From positions 55,610,246 to 55,674,245 of the forward strand of contig CM047817.1 of the NCBI GenBank assembly GCA_026214975.1: a stretch of DNA of 64,000 nucleotides, given 5' to 3'. Below, piece after piece: positions 32,964 to 45,052 of the stretch (its first letter is position 1; each line of letters begins with the position of its first letter). This stretch comes from Gentiana macrophylla. Lineage: Eukaryota; Streptophyta; Magnoliopsida; Gentianales; Gentianaceae. A program made the position numbers and the translations under genes. The notes beneath the pieces are model-generated. The model saw nothing but the letters and a program-made list of their open reading frames with translations, searched no databases and had not been told where the DNA came from.

Positions 32964-34620
32964 TTTTACAACAATAAAATAAGATAGTATAAGTAAAAGT
33001 TCATGCATACAAAACCATAAAATTGAATTTTAAAATTTTAATTAGGTTTTGCTCCACTAGTCAACTATTCCCAATTGGCTTTCAAGAATTTAATTAATTC
33101 CTTAGTGGCTGTGATCCAATCAAGTTGTCTCGATTCCTGACGAGGGCCGATCAATCGAGACAATTTCGTAAGGTAGGTACTCCTACCAGGCGCATCATAT
33201 GCGGCTCCCAGTGGTTTACCAGTCAACTCTTTGACAATTCACATCTCTATGTGATAGTCAACCACTTGTCTCTAAAATCAAACGCTCCTGACGAGGGCCA
33301 ATCACCGCAAGATTCCAGTTGAGTCGTAACCCAAATATTCATGAGATCTCATATCTCGATAATAATGATATATCCAAGGTAGGTCAACTCCCGACGAAAG
33401 CCGATCTGTTGGATCCGAACAAGGGATCATCACAGTCATTATAATATTGGGAGCCAATTTAAACTCGAATTTTATCGTGGGAATAATTTTGAATTAATTC
33501 ACTTAATTAATTTTAATTAAATCATGGTCTCATCTAAACGTGCATATTTCTATGATATCAATATAAAGTAAAACATGCACTAGTCCATGCATAAAAATAA
33601 CCGGTATGATCATTGACTTTTCCTAGGTGCGGTTTCGAATACAAACTGACGAAACCACGGGTCACAATCTAAGGGTAGCTGCAACCGCTAATAGGATCTT
33701 TAATGCTCCATCGCCAATGCGATCTTTATCTTTCTTTGGTCTTCAACTTCTTGCTCCATTCTTGTTACATAATAATCTATCTAATAAATAATTACACCCG
33801 CCGCACACGGGGAGGGGGGGCTAACGGGAATGAGATAAATGCATAAAGTAAACTAGGTCACGTTCAACATAAAGTAAATCACTCCCATCTATCATATTAG
33901 TCGAGTGCATGAGCAATCAGGGTCTATATAATCATATTAAATGTACACATCTAATCCATACATTAATATCTTATGAAAAAGATAAATTAAAAATTTCACA
34001 ACTTGTATCTTATATTGTCAAATCAATTAACATTTAATTAATTAAATGATTCTAATCTAAATAAAAATTGACTATTAATTTAAATCGATTTCAATTTTAA
34101 TTTAAATTAATAAGAACTATTAAAAATTAAATAAAATTAAAATTATGTCTTTTTGAGTTTCTTTCCTTTTAATTCTTAATCAAAAGGGTTGCCTTTGGTT
34201 TCCAAAACCAAAAGGCATCTCCATTGGCCCTTTCCAAAATCAAAATTTTGAAAAGGGCTTAAGCCTAGGTCTATTCCAAAATCAAATATTTTGAAAAGGG
34301 CTTAGGCCTATTTCAATCAAAGTTTGGAAATGGCCTAGGCATCCCAATGGCCCAAACTATTTGAACCATTAGTTAGCCAAATGACATAACTAAACAAAGT
34401 AGATATCAATGCACTATAAACATCACAAAACGAAAAATCAAATCGATCTCCCCCGTTATAAACTAGGCGACGCCGGCAGCGACTACCGCGGTAGAGCCGC
34501 CGCTTCGGCCGAGCCCCCAATCGACGTGTTTTATTTTATCATTTTGCTCATCTAGATCTTGCATCTATCGATTAATTACTACGCAATTTAATTAGTGCTT
34601 ATTGCTTAAATTCGAAGCTC
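32964..34620 (-). other. C2 leader
   Basis: The leader has the same layout as that of C3, with the GACGAGGGCC motif near 33139 and 33291. A single hairpin unit lies at about 34195-34345. The minus-strand primer site TGGTATCGGAGC is at 34621-34632. No gene is seen; a short frame at 34335-34520 lies in the leader and has no family signature. Confidence 0.7.
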
Positions 34621-34633
34621 GCTCCGATACCAC

Positions 34634-36494
34634 TGTTTGGAAATCAACTAGCCTACGCAGGGGAATTTAAAAAATTCATTTCCGATCCTAAGATTGACTT
34701 CATTTAATACAATAAACACGTTAAGTAGTTGACGGTGATTACCTTGGTTGATCTAATATATCAATGCTTTGACCGTCAAGGAGAGTAGTACTGTGCGCGA
34801 GCCGTCCATGAGTCCAGCCTCTATCGATATCCATACGAACCCCTTGCCAGAATCCTCCTTGGATTGATACTAGAAAAATCCAGTTGCTAGACTAGCGTTT
34901 TTCTTCTTTTTAAAAATCTCTACAAGTAGCTCTTTAATTTTCACAAGAATAATTAGCTCTTGGAATTGTGATATACAAAAGAGCTAGCCAACCCTTTCAT
35001 TTATAGATGAAAGTGGAGCCCCATTGTGCTCCTAATCTGATTAGGAGAAGCTTTCTAGTAGATTAATGAGCGAAAAATATTTTCCTAATAAAATAAGAAA
35101 AATCACTTTGATTGATTATCTCTTTTATATTAATATCTTAAAAAAATAAATCTAAGATATTGTCAATATCTAATATTTAATATCTTTATCTTATTACCAT
35201 AATTCTATTTTTTGAAAATCAATTAATATCCAATATTAATATATGGTAATCTTATTAATTAAATTGCACAATCCAAGTGTATCAAAATACACTATGTTCT
35301 GCGCCCCCTAAGCCAAATATTGGCATCTGGAATATTCTTTAATTAATCAATATAATTATTATCTTGGATTTAATTTATTCATAATAAGTAAATACTGTCA
35401 TATTAATTTAATCACTATAACACGTTATAGTCGAGATAAACTTTCCTTATTTGGTTATCACTATAACCGCATTTTAATCCGGCTAGATGTCCATATGTGT
35501 GTGACCCAATAGGTTTCCGAATATGTTGGCCGTAGAGATAAAGTACAAATTACAAAAATGCCCTTCATACCTAATGATCATGGGATAGGGTCTAGCGACA
35601 TACCGTGACCCCCAATCATCGGAAGAGTCAAAATAAATGACTACTACCTATTGTGTGAAACAGTCACCGTGCAAATAGAATCCTATCGCTGTAATAATAT
35701 TCATACGATCGTATCTCGAGTGTCGATACATCAACGATCATATCTTATAATCTGGATGTCATGCTCTCTCAGAATAACTCATTTACTCTCACTTTGCAAT
35801 GATTCACGAGAGCTAGACATTCTTTATAAGAAGGCCATTTCGGATATTCACTCCTAATCATAGGATTTGCAATTCCCGGACAAACAAACATGTATCCTAC
35901 CCATGCTTCAATATCACACCCAAGCATTACCGCATGATCGCCCCATAGCCAGGGGAAACCTCAATAGTGTCAAAGCATGACCATCCACACTGTGATGCCA
36001 TGAAGACTCCGGTCTTAGGCTAATTACACAACTTCCACATACTGCGAAACTTAATGTATGTGGGTGACTCTAACGTGCGCATTCTCTAATACACGTCCAC
36101 GTACAGTCCAAGTGTCTCGGCACTTTGATAGATAAGATCTAACCCTATCTTCAATAAGATAGAAGACATCCAATACATGCTAGTCTAATCATACCATCAG
36201 TGTCCCGTTTGATAGTACATACGACTAAAGACATTTAAGTACCAAACTTATCAAGGTGAATAGAGATATGATCAACCATAATCAGTATCATGGTTTCTCT
36301 ATCACATTTTAATACTAAGCATGTTACTATATATATATACATATTCAATAACATGAAGATAAACAAGATATATAGTAATAAAAGTGTTTTTATTAATCAT
36401 AATAAATTTATTGCATGAACTAAAATAGACTGTAAACGACCCGACCAGGTCGGATCCGGTCCAACCCGATTGGGTTTATGATACCATTTCAACA
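34634..36494 (-). repeat. C2 5' LTR (about 1.86 kb)
   Basis: On the minus strand it starts TGTTGAAATGGTATC and ends GATTTCCAAACA. It is clearly the same family as the C3 LTRs but more diverged, in line with C2 being the older host of G1 and C3. A promoter-like region lies near 34995-35005. Flanking DNA at its outer edge is GAAAC on the minus strand; the partner target duplication is outside the window. Confidence 0.85.
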
Positions 36495-36900
36495 GTTTCT
36501 TCACCTTCCAAGATATGGGATCATCTCCTAGAAATAATCTAATAAAGTGTCACATGAATATTCTACCGTAGTGGGTATTTAAGAATCAGTACATGAAATT
36601 TTAATGAATTTAAAAGTCGTTACCGGTAGGTATAAGGGAACTAGTGACAACTCACACTTTCTATTCTGTACCATCATAAAGTACTACTCTTCTATGTAGA
36701 TACTGCAGTTACGTTTCTCCTTTTTCCCATTGGGCATATCTCATTTAATTTCACCTTTTCTCTTCATTCACTGAGTACGAAAGATGAATCTATGAATGAC
36801 AAATATGAAAAATAAGAGCTTTTGTCCGTAAAATTTATGAAAAGTGTTTACGACGAAACCTAGAAATCGATCACTGATTCAATTTGAGTCCCTCTACAGG
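36495..36900. other. Unassigned sequence beside C4
   Basis: I see no clear gene. On the minus strand a short LAAIALQFSVEV stretch near 36920-36890 may be the last trace of C4 RNase H. The remainder is probably C4 3' sequence too decayed to read. Confidence 0.4.
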
Positions 36901-37775
36901 ATAGACCTCAACAGAAAACTGAAGAGCAATGGCAGCAAGTGATTGAGTTCAGTAGTTCCTCATATCAAAAAATTGACTCTAGAAATATAGTAATATGGAG
37001 AAGACCTCGCCTGATACTGATTTTCTTATTTCAGGGCAACCAACCCAATCACTGTCTATGAAACCTTTCAGGACAAGGATATTTTCTGTGGGGAAGAAAA
37101 TTTCTTGACCTAGATTGGCCTTCAGGTATCTCATTAGTCTATGTTCTGCTTTCATGTGGTTTTCAGTAGAAGTGTCTAGATATTGACTCAGCTGCTGAAC
37201 TGCAAAAGCAATATCGGGTCTGGTAAAGGTGAGGTAGATGAGTTTACCCACCAGTGATCTGTATGCAGTATTGTTTACCAGGAGTGGTGAATCGCCATGC
37301 TATAAAGTTTGTTGGACTCCATAGGTGCCTTAGCAGGCTTGGCTCCAAAAAATTTCATATTCTTCTAGGACGTTAAGTGTGAATTTTCATTGAGAAATAG
37401 AGGTTCTGGCAGCTTCAATACCTAGGAAATATCTCAATTCGCCAAGATCTTTGATAGTGAACTGCTGATTCAGGGCATCCTTGACTTGCTAAATTAATTT
37501 TTCACTAAGGCATATTGATATTATGTCATCTGCATATGCCAGCAAAGCAATAAATGATTGTCTTGACCCTTTTGTGAATAAACTGTGGTCATTTTTGGAC
37601 TGAATAAATCTTATTGCTTTCAAGGATTCATATAACTTTCATTTCCATTGTCTGATGGCATGCTTGAGGCCATACAATGATTCGGTTGTCTGAAAACTTA
37701 ATTTGGTTTGGTTGCTGTACAACCTGAGGACAACTGCATGTATACTTCTTCATGTAGATCTCCATGTAGGAAAGC
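36900..37775 (-). pseudogene. C4: decayed Ty1/copia RT and RNase H, main part
   Basis: On the minus strand the pieces read FLHGDLHEEVYMQL, then a damaged YGLKQA-like region, KNDHSLFTKGSRQSFIAL, the catalytic loop YADDII (Y-x-D-D kept), QFTIKDLGELRYFLGIEAA, and YRSLVGKLIYLTFTRPDIAF. RNase H then has FIDSDWVGCPEIRKSVSGE. Stops and frameshifts are frequent. The upstream RT start lies at 58079-58245, separated by the whole of C5. Confidence 0.85.
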
Positions 37776-39180
37776 TGTTAGGAACATTTTATTATGTTTT
37801 GATGATGGCCATACTAGCTGTTAAAGCAAGCCTGAAAATAAGTAAGAATTCTCTGTATAAGTCTTTACTTAGAGTCTGACATGTTGTATAAGTTGAGTCA
37901 GACAAGTATTGTACTAGTTGGTAGGACGGCAAAGTAAAAACAGATTTTTGGCAGAGTATAACCAGCCAAGCACCAGTAGAGAAGAAATGAAGACATTATG
38001 GTCTGACTTATATCCAAGGAAGTCTGTGATTACCTAGGATAAGTCTAAGTTATGTTTTAAGTTATGAAACTTAATGTTTAAATATGGTGTACATTGATAT
38101 CACACAAATCAAGGATCAGTGAAGTACAAAGATTTCTCCTGAACTTAAAAGAGTGAAGGAAATAGTGAATCGGTAACTAAACTAACGATCGGCTTAGTAA
38201 AAACAAAGCAGTGAAGGAAGATCTAAGCGGCAAAGTCAGAAAGATCACTTGACCATTCAGAGAACAGCTAAGTAAACCTTACTTAATCAGATTTTGAAAT
38301 ATGATGAAGATTCAGAGGATCAAGCATTAAATGCACAATCAACAGAGGATCAATCAAGGACGGATTTTATGATCAACGAATAAAGAAAAATCAAATCACT
38401 GAAATCAAGGAGAATACAATTAAGGGGGAATCAAAAATAAAATCAAGGATTATTCCCCTCATAAATATAGCCAACGGACAGAAATTCAAATCAAGGATTA
38501 TCAAGGCTTTAAATAGAAGGCATTGACAGACAAAGAAAAACAACAAGAAAAACGATCAATAAGCAGAAACTCTATCAAATCAAAAAGGCCTTCATCTGTA
38601 CTTACAAAGAGACATCTAGTGATCAACTCAAAACTGAGAGCTGCAATATCAATATCAAGCATTGAGATTGGTCAACAAGTTCTGTGAATTCAATTCAGAT
38701 TTAATCAAGCAATCGAATCGAGCCATCGAGAAGGAGTTGTGTTTGTGATAATCGCCAAGGATTTGATCCCAAGGAGCGATGAAAGAAACTAAGTCTTTGA
38801 AGGCACATTGCGATCGGGGGGAGTGATAGTCTTGAAGATTGTGAAGCTTGTGTAGTCAAGGACAATCAGGCTATTGTATCTGTAAAAACAATAGTGAATT
38901 CCTCCAATCATCACAGGAGAAGAGTGGATTAAGGGATTACACCACCCTGAACCACTATAAGCCTTGTGTCAATTTACTTTCAGCAATTTACCTTACTGCA
39001 TTTATTTAATTGCCTAAATTATATCATATTCTGTGATTGAACAAACTATTTTGAAACAACATTTTAAGAAGGGACTTATCAGCTGCCCAAAAGCTTTTAA
39101 ACACAAGAAAATTGTTTGAAACTCCACTATAGTCATTCTCCCCCCTCTAACTATATTTTTACCCTTCTCTAGGACCAACA
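37776..39180 (+). repeat. C5 5' LTR (1,405 bp)
   Basis: It starts TGTTAGGAACATT after the target duplication AAAGC (37771-37775) and ends AGGACCAACA. It matches the 3' LTR 56662-58073 closely, except for a block near 38700-38830 with clustered CAG/CGA-type differences. A pyrimidine tract (CCCCCC) lies about 35 bases before its end. Confidence 0.95.
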
Positions 39181-39181
39181 A

Positions 39182-39193
39182 TTGGTATCGGAG
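39182..39193 (+). promoter_or_regulatory. C5 primer-binding site
   Basis: TTGGTATCGGAG lies one base after the LTR and is complementary to initiator Met tRNA with one mismatch. It fixes the 5' LTR border and the plus orientation of C5. Confidence 0.85.
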
Positions 39194-39312
39194 TAGTGTT
39201 CCTAGTATTAGAATCTGTTCAGATCTAATTTCTGGTAACAAGGATATCACCTATTTTCAAAGTAGTTTTCAAATTTGTGCTTTCTAAATATACATACATC
39301 TTATTTGTACTG

Positions 39313-40892
39313 ATGGATTCCTCAAATTTTATGTCAAAGGTACCTGTTTTCAATGTCAACAATTTGGATGAATACAAAATAAGAATGTTGTCTCATCTTG
39401 CAGAACTCATGAGGAGATGTTGGATGTAATCAATGATGGCCCAATCGAGATCACAACTGTGATAGCCATAGGAGCATATCAAGGAAAAGTAATAGACAAA
39501 CACAAGAAAGATTGGACCAAGGATGACAGGAGAAGAGTGAATCTCGACTTTGTTGCGAAAGACATGATTTTGAAGACTCTGGACAGTAACATGTTCTTGA
39601 GATCAAAGATTGTAAAACATCAAAGGAAATGTGGGACAAATTGGCACTGATCAATGAAGGATCAGAAGCAGTCAAGGAAAATAAACTGTCTGTTGCAAAA
39701 CAGAAATTTGAGAACATCAAAATGAAGGCTGGAGAAACAATTGATCATTAGTGAACTACAACAACTTGGACACACATATCCACAGAAAGAAGTGTGCCTG
39801 AAAATCTTGAGAGGCTTACCTGAAAGATGGAAGATTATTACATCAGTAATCAGAGGGACAACAATTCTTGCAAACACTGACACCTTGACTCTGATGTCTC
39901 AACTAAAGGCTCATGAATTTGAGTTAAATGGCGAAGACAGTGCACCAGTAGAGGCACATAAGACCAGTGCACTGGTTGCACCCCAGCAAAGTCAAATAGC
40001 TGATGCAAACAACAAAGAGACACAGGAGCTGAAAGAACAGGTAGCTTTACTGGTTAATTGTTTTGACAGGTTTACCAAGAAGAAGCAATTCAAAGGAGGA
40101 TCATCATCAGAAAAAAATTCAAGCTCAAACAAAGACACCAAGAGAAAAGATGATGAATACAGATGCTTCAACTGTAATAAGAAAGGCCACTTCAAGGCTG
40201 ATTGCCCTGAAGATAAAGACAAAGCTGAGGATAAGAAGAAGTACAAGACAACTGTAAAGAAGAAAAGCAAGAAGGCACTCAAAGCTGAATCTAGTAGTGA
40301 AAATAATGAAGAATCATCTGAAAATGATTCTGACGGTGATGAGGATGACAACTCAGACAATGAAAAAGCCTATCTATGTCTTATGGCTAAAAAGTCAAAT
40401 GAAACTGAGGTAACATCTAGTTCATACTCATCATCAAGAGAATCCACATCTGACACTGCACAATCTTCTATTCTCCCCTTAGACTCTGCAAACCTAATCC
40501 AAAATGTCATGAGTAAATTTGAACAAATTGAGATAAATCATGAAATTATGGAACATGAGTGTGAGAATCTAAGAAAGGAAAATAAAAGACTAAAGAAAGA
40601 ACTGGATAAAGTAAAAGCTGAACTAACTAGTAAGGAGATTTACTCAAATGATCAACAGGCAGCAGATGGTCATACATTTGGTGTTGACAGACCAGTTGAG
40701 AAAATCTCCCCACCAGTTAGGACCGCCACTGCACCTTTAAATGCACGAGCTTACAAACCCTCAAAAAGGTTTGGATCCAGATCTGGTCTTGGCTACAACA
40801 GTCAGGATGAGAATAGAAACAATGGACAACACAATTCTGAAGCTAGGACCAACAATGGACCAAAGTTTAGAAAAGGACAGACTATAGTTTGA
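39313..40892 (+). pseudogene. C5 gag, frameshifted but mostly readable
   Basis: It starts MDSSNFMSKVPVF at 39313. Frameshifts near 39405, 39620 and 39748 break the N-terminal UBN2-type capsid region (LDVINDGPIEITTV, TLDSNMFLRSKIV, KLSVAKQKFENIKMKAGE). From 39741 a 383-codon frame continues: LKILRGLPERWK, then one CCHC knuckle CFNCNKKGHFKADC (about 40165-40205), an acidic Ser-rich stretch, a coiled coil (ENLRKENKRLKKELDKVKAE) and a basic tail with SRSGLGYNSQDEN. A long gag with an extended C-terminal tail is typical of sireviruses (SIRE/Maximus clade). Confidence 0.85.
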
Positions 40893-43800
40893 ACCACTCA
40901 TCTTGCACGGGTGAAGTCAAAATCCAGAGCAGTGAAGCAGCAGATCAAACCAACAATCTAGTCAACCATAAGCAAAATCTTTCTGAAAGGTAAATGGAGA
41001 CTTTATCCTTCAAAGGATGATTGGAATGTAGCACCTTCAAAATACAGAAAGAAACCATTCCATAACATGCAACATATGTTTAAGAAAATCCAACCTAGGC
41101 ATATTCCAAGATATATGAAGCAACATGAACACAGGTTTCCCACTGAATATTGGAAAGTGAAAAAGGATGCAATTGCACAAAAAAGTAGAGAAAAGTATCA
41201 GAATACCTCTAGCAGAAACATTAGAAGGTATTCTTCCATACCTTATACATATGAAGTTGATGACTTCAATGATCCAAAAAGAATATCCTTTGGATAAACA
41301 TTAGGAGTAGGAGGCATGACAGCTAACAGGTATGGACCCAAACAATGTTGGGTACCTAAACAAAATTAATTTGTTTTGTAGGATGTCTGGTACATAGACA
41401 GTGGATGTTCCAGACACATGATAGGAAACAAGGGATGGATCACTGACTTTAAAGCTTTTGAAGGACCCAAAGTCACCTTTTGAGGCAAATAAAACCCTGG
41501 AAAAATTAAGGGGGGAAGGCACAATATTAAAAAACAGCCTGAAGATTCAAAATGTGGCTTATGTTAAAGGACTGAACTTCAATCTGTTGAGCATCAGTCA
41601 ATTCTGTGACATAGGCTACTATGTGCACTTCAACAAGGAAGGATGCAAGGTGATTCACAGTCAAACCAACACGGTAGTACATGCAGGAAGAAGAGAAGAC
41701 AACATGTATGTGGTGGATTGAAGAACAACTAAAGCAGAAACATGCTTGCTTGCCAAGAATAAACAATCAACCAGTTGGATTTGGCATAGAAGATTAAATC
41801 ACCTAAATTTCAAGACCATCAACAAATTATCAATGAATAAGTTAGTTGAAGGTTTACCAGAGATCACATTCAAGAAGGAAAGTCTCTGTGATGCATGTCA
41901 AAAAGGGAAGCAAATCAAAAGCTCATTCAAGTCAAAGCCCTATCAATCAACATCAAGGATTTTACATCTATTGCACATGGATCTTTTTGGACCAGTCACA
42001 CCAGTCAGTGTAAGTGGAAAGAAATACACTCTAGTAGTGGTGGATGACTTCTCCAAATATACCTGGACTATATTCATGAACAAGAAGAAAGAGACTCTCG
42101 AAAAGATACCAGATTTGCTGAGAAGAATTCAAAATAAGAAAGAACTGAAGATCACAAAGATCAGATCAGATAGAGGCACAGAGTTTTTAATTGAAATAAT
42201 CAGAACCTACTGTGAAGAAAATGGAGTACTGCATCAACTATCAGCAGCAGGGACTCCACAACAAAATGGTGTAGCAGAAAGAAGAAACAGGACACTCAAG
42301 GAAGTAGTCATAACAATGATTGCAGAAGCATGCTTACCAAAGAGATTTTGGGCTGAAGCAGCAAATACAGCATGCTATACTCAAAATAGATCAATCATCA
42401 ACAAATGTCATGGAAAGACTCCATATGAAATATGGAATGGAAGAAAACCTAATATCTCATATTTGCATATGTTTGGATCAAAATGTTTTGTTTTGAACAG
42501 GAATCAGCTGCATACCTTTGATGAAAAGGCTGATGAAGCAATCTTTATGGGATACTCAAACACCAGCAAAGCATTCAGAGTACTCAACAAAAGAACCTTG
42601 GTAATTGAAGAATCCATTCATGTAATCTTTGATGAGCCAAACACAAATGGTGAAAACTTTCAAAAACTTGAAGAAGCAGGATCAAGACAAGTTTATATGA
42701 ATACAACAATACCAACTACTATTCTAAATCACAATTTTGGAAATCAAGATGAACCTCCAGTCAATATAACAGAAGAAGTTCCAGTACAAGAGCATGAAGG
42801 TTATACACAAGCTGAAGCTGTGGAAGCACCAAGTGAAGAACAACTTCAACCTGATCTCAACTAGTTGCGAGATCACCTTGAAAATCAATTCATTGGAGAC
42901 ATTCACACAGGGGTCAGAACCAGAAGACAACTGGAGCACATGCTAACATGTTTTCTATCTCAAGTAGAGCCCAAAACAATAGAAGATGCAATCCAAGATA
43001 CTGATTGGATTACAGCCATGCAAGAAGAACTAAATGAATTTGAAAGAAATGAAGTCTGGGAACTTGTTGATACCACACATGGCCAACATCATTGGAACAA
43101 AATGGGTATTCAGAAATAAGATGGATGAACAAGGAACAGTTGTCAGAAATAAAGCAAGGCTAGTTGCAAAAGGCTACTCTCAAGCAGAAGGAATAGATTA
43201 TGATGAGACATTTGCAGCACACAAAGACTTCAATGTCTACCAAATGGATGTGAAGAGTGCATTTATGAATGGACTCTTGGAAGAAGAAGTATATGTGGAA
43301 CAACCTCCTGGTTTTCAACTCAAAGGAAAAGAAGATAAAGTATACAAGCTCAAGAAGGCTCTTTATGGACTCAACAAGCACCCAGAGCCTGGTATGAAAC
43401 CTTATCACAATTCTTAATCAATAATGGATTCAACAAGGGAACTATAGACAAGACTCTTTTCAAATTAGAGGAAGGAACAGGTACATTGCTAGTACAAATA
43501 TATGTTGATGATAATATCTTTGGATCAGAGGATGAAAAGTTGTGTGAGAAATTTGCAAACCTAACGAAGAGCAAATTTCAGATGAGTATGATGGGAGAAT
43601 TAAATTATTTTCTTGGCCTAGAAGTGAAGCAAATGAAGGAAGGTATTTTCATTAGTCAAGCCAAGTACACAAAAGACTTAATACACAAATATGGTATGGA
43701 CACAAGTGGCACAGCATATACACCGATGTGTGCAAGAGTTATTCTTGGAAAAGATGAAGCTGGAAAAGATGTTGATCAGAAAATGTATAGAGGAATCATT

Positions 43801-44445
43801 GGATCCCTACTTTACTTAACTGCAAGCAGACCTGACATAGCATTTCTAGTAGGAGTATGTGCAAGATTTCAAGCTCAACCAAAAGAATCACATCTTCTAG
43901 CAGCTAAAAGAATAATCAAATACCGGAAGAACACCATCAATGTTGGAATTTGGTATCCAAAGGATGGAGGGTTCAAGCTGATATCATATTCAGACTTTGA
44001 CTATGCTTGATGCAAAATAGATAGAAAAAGAACCTATGGAACACGCCAAATGCTAGGCACCAGACTAGTTTCATGGTTTAACAAAAAGCAAAACTCCATA
44101 TCTACATCAACAGCTGAGGCAGAATATATAGCAGCAGGCAGTTGTTGTTCACAACTACTGTGGATTAGACAACAGCTAAGAGATTATGGAATGGAGGAGA
44201 AGACAATTCCAATCACGTGTGACAACACAAGTGCAATATCCATTACTAAAAATCTAGTGTTGCACTCAAGAACAAAGCATATTGATGTAAGACATCATTT
44301 TATCAGGGATAATGTTGAAAAAGAGGATGTTATTCTAAGTTACATACCCACTGAAGATCAATTGGCCGACATCTTCAATAAACCACTCAGTCATGAAAGA
44401 AATAGCATGTTGAGAACTGAGTTGGGAATGATTGAAATTGACTAA
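40893..44445 (+). pseudogene. C5 pol: protease, integrase, RT and RNase H, damaged
   Basis: After the gag stop a linker leads to GPKQCWVPKQN, a stop, and the protease motif WYIDSGCSRHM (41391). Integrase (frame 41746-42864) has the zinc pair WHRRLNHL and LCDACQKGK, and DDE residues in HMDLFGPV, RSDRGTEF and NGVAERRNRT. RT has [33 protein letters not shown], then a deletion of about 16 codons (41 to 50 bases) before [16 protein letters not shown]. The catalytic loop is YVDDNI and the RNase H has SYSDFDYA, STSTAEAEYIAAGS and CDNTSAI, ending at the TAA at 44443. About seven stops or frameshifts; the RT deletion removes part of a conserved helix. Confidence 0.9.
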
Positions 44446-45052
44446 GTACTTAAAAGCAGCTAACTGGAGTAATCAGCTAAGTGACTTCACCAGCTGAATA
44501 AACCTTTTGCCTTCTCCGGAGATGTAGTAGGTGAGGCACTGGTACTCAACGAAGTTAACTTCACTGATTGTTAGGAATAGTTAAATACAACGGCTCAGTG
44601 AAAAAGGTACTCCACCGGCTAAATGACCAACCAAGGCACTCCACTGAAATGAAGATTGGAGTCACCAGCAAACTAGAGTGTGAACCAAATCATTTTCATG
44701 GAAAATCAAGAAGTTATGGAGGATTATACTATGGGAGATTACACACGGGGAGTGACTTACAATCATAGAGATAACCATATTATTTCTCTAATTACAACCG
44801 CCACGATTCTAGGGATTTTATCATTACTTGCCTCAATCCACTCTCCCACTTCACTCGAATATCGGGATTTATATACACAAAATCATGCCATTACATCACA
44901 AATCCTTCCATATTCAACCACGTTCACACCATACCCAAATCATCCTATATAAACAACACTTAGAGGTTTTTCAGAAATCCTTACGCACTCTAGCAAATCA
45001 TAAACCCTATTTTTTCACTGCAAAATCAAAGCTTTCTTTAAAATTTCAAACA
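44446..45052 (+). other. C5 spacer between pol and env-like region
   Basis: About 600 bases without a convincing coding frame. The short frames at 44568-44952 are not supported by any motif. Sireviruses usually carry a spacer here, before the third ORF. Confidence 0.6.

Noticed and set aside
40063..40257. Short overlapping plus-strand frame in C5 gag
   Set aside because: It is a shadow of the 383-codon gag frame, which carries the zinc knuckle.
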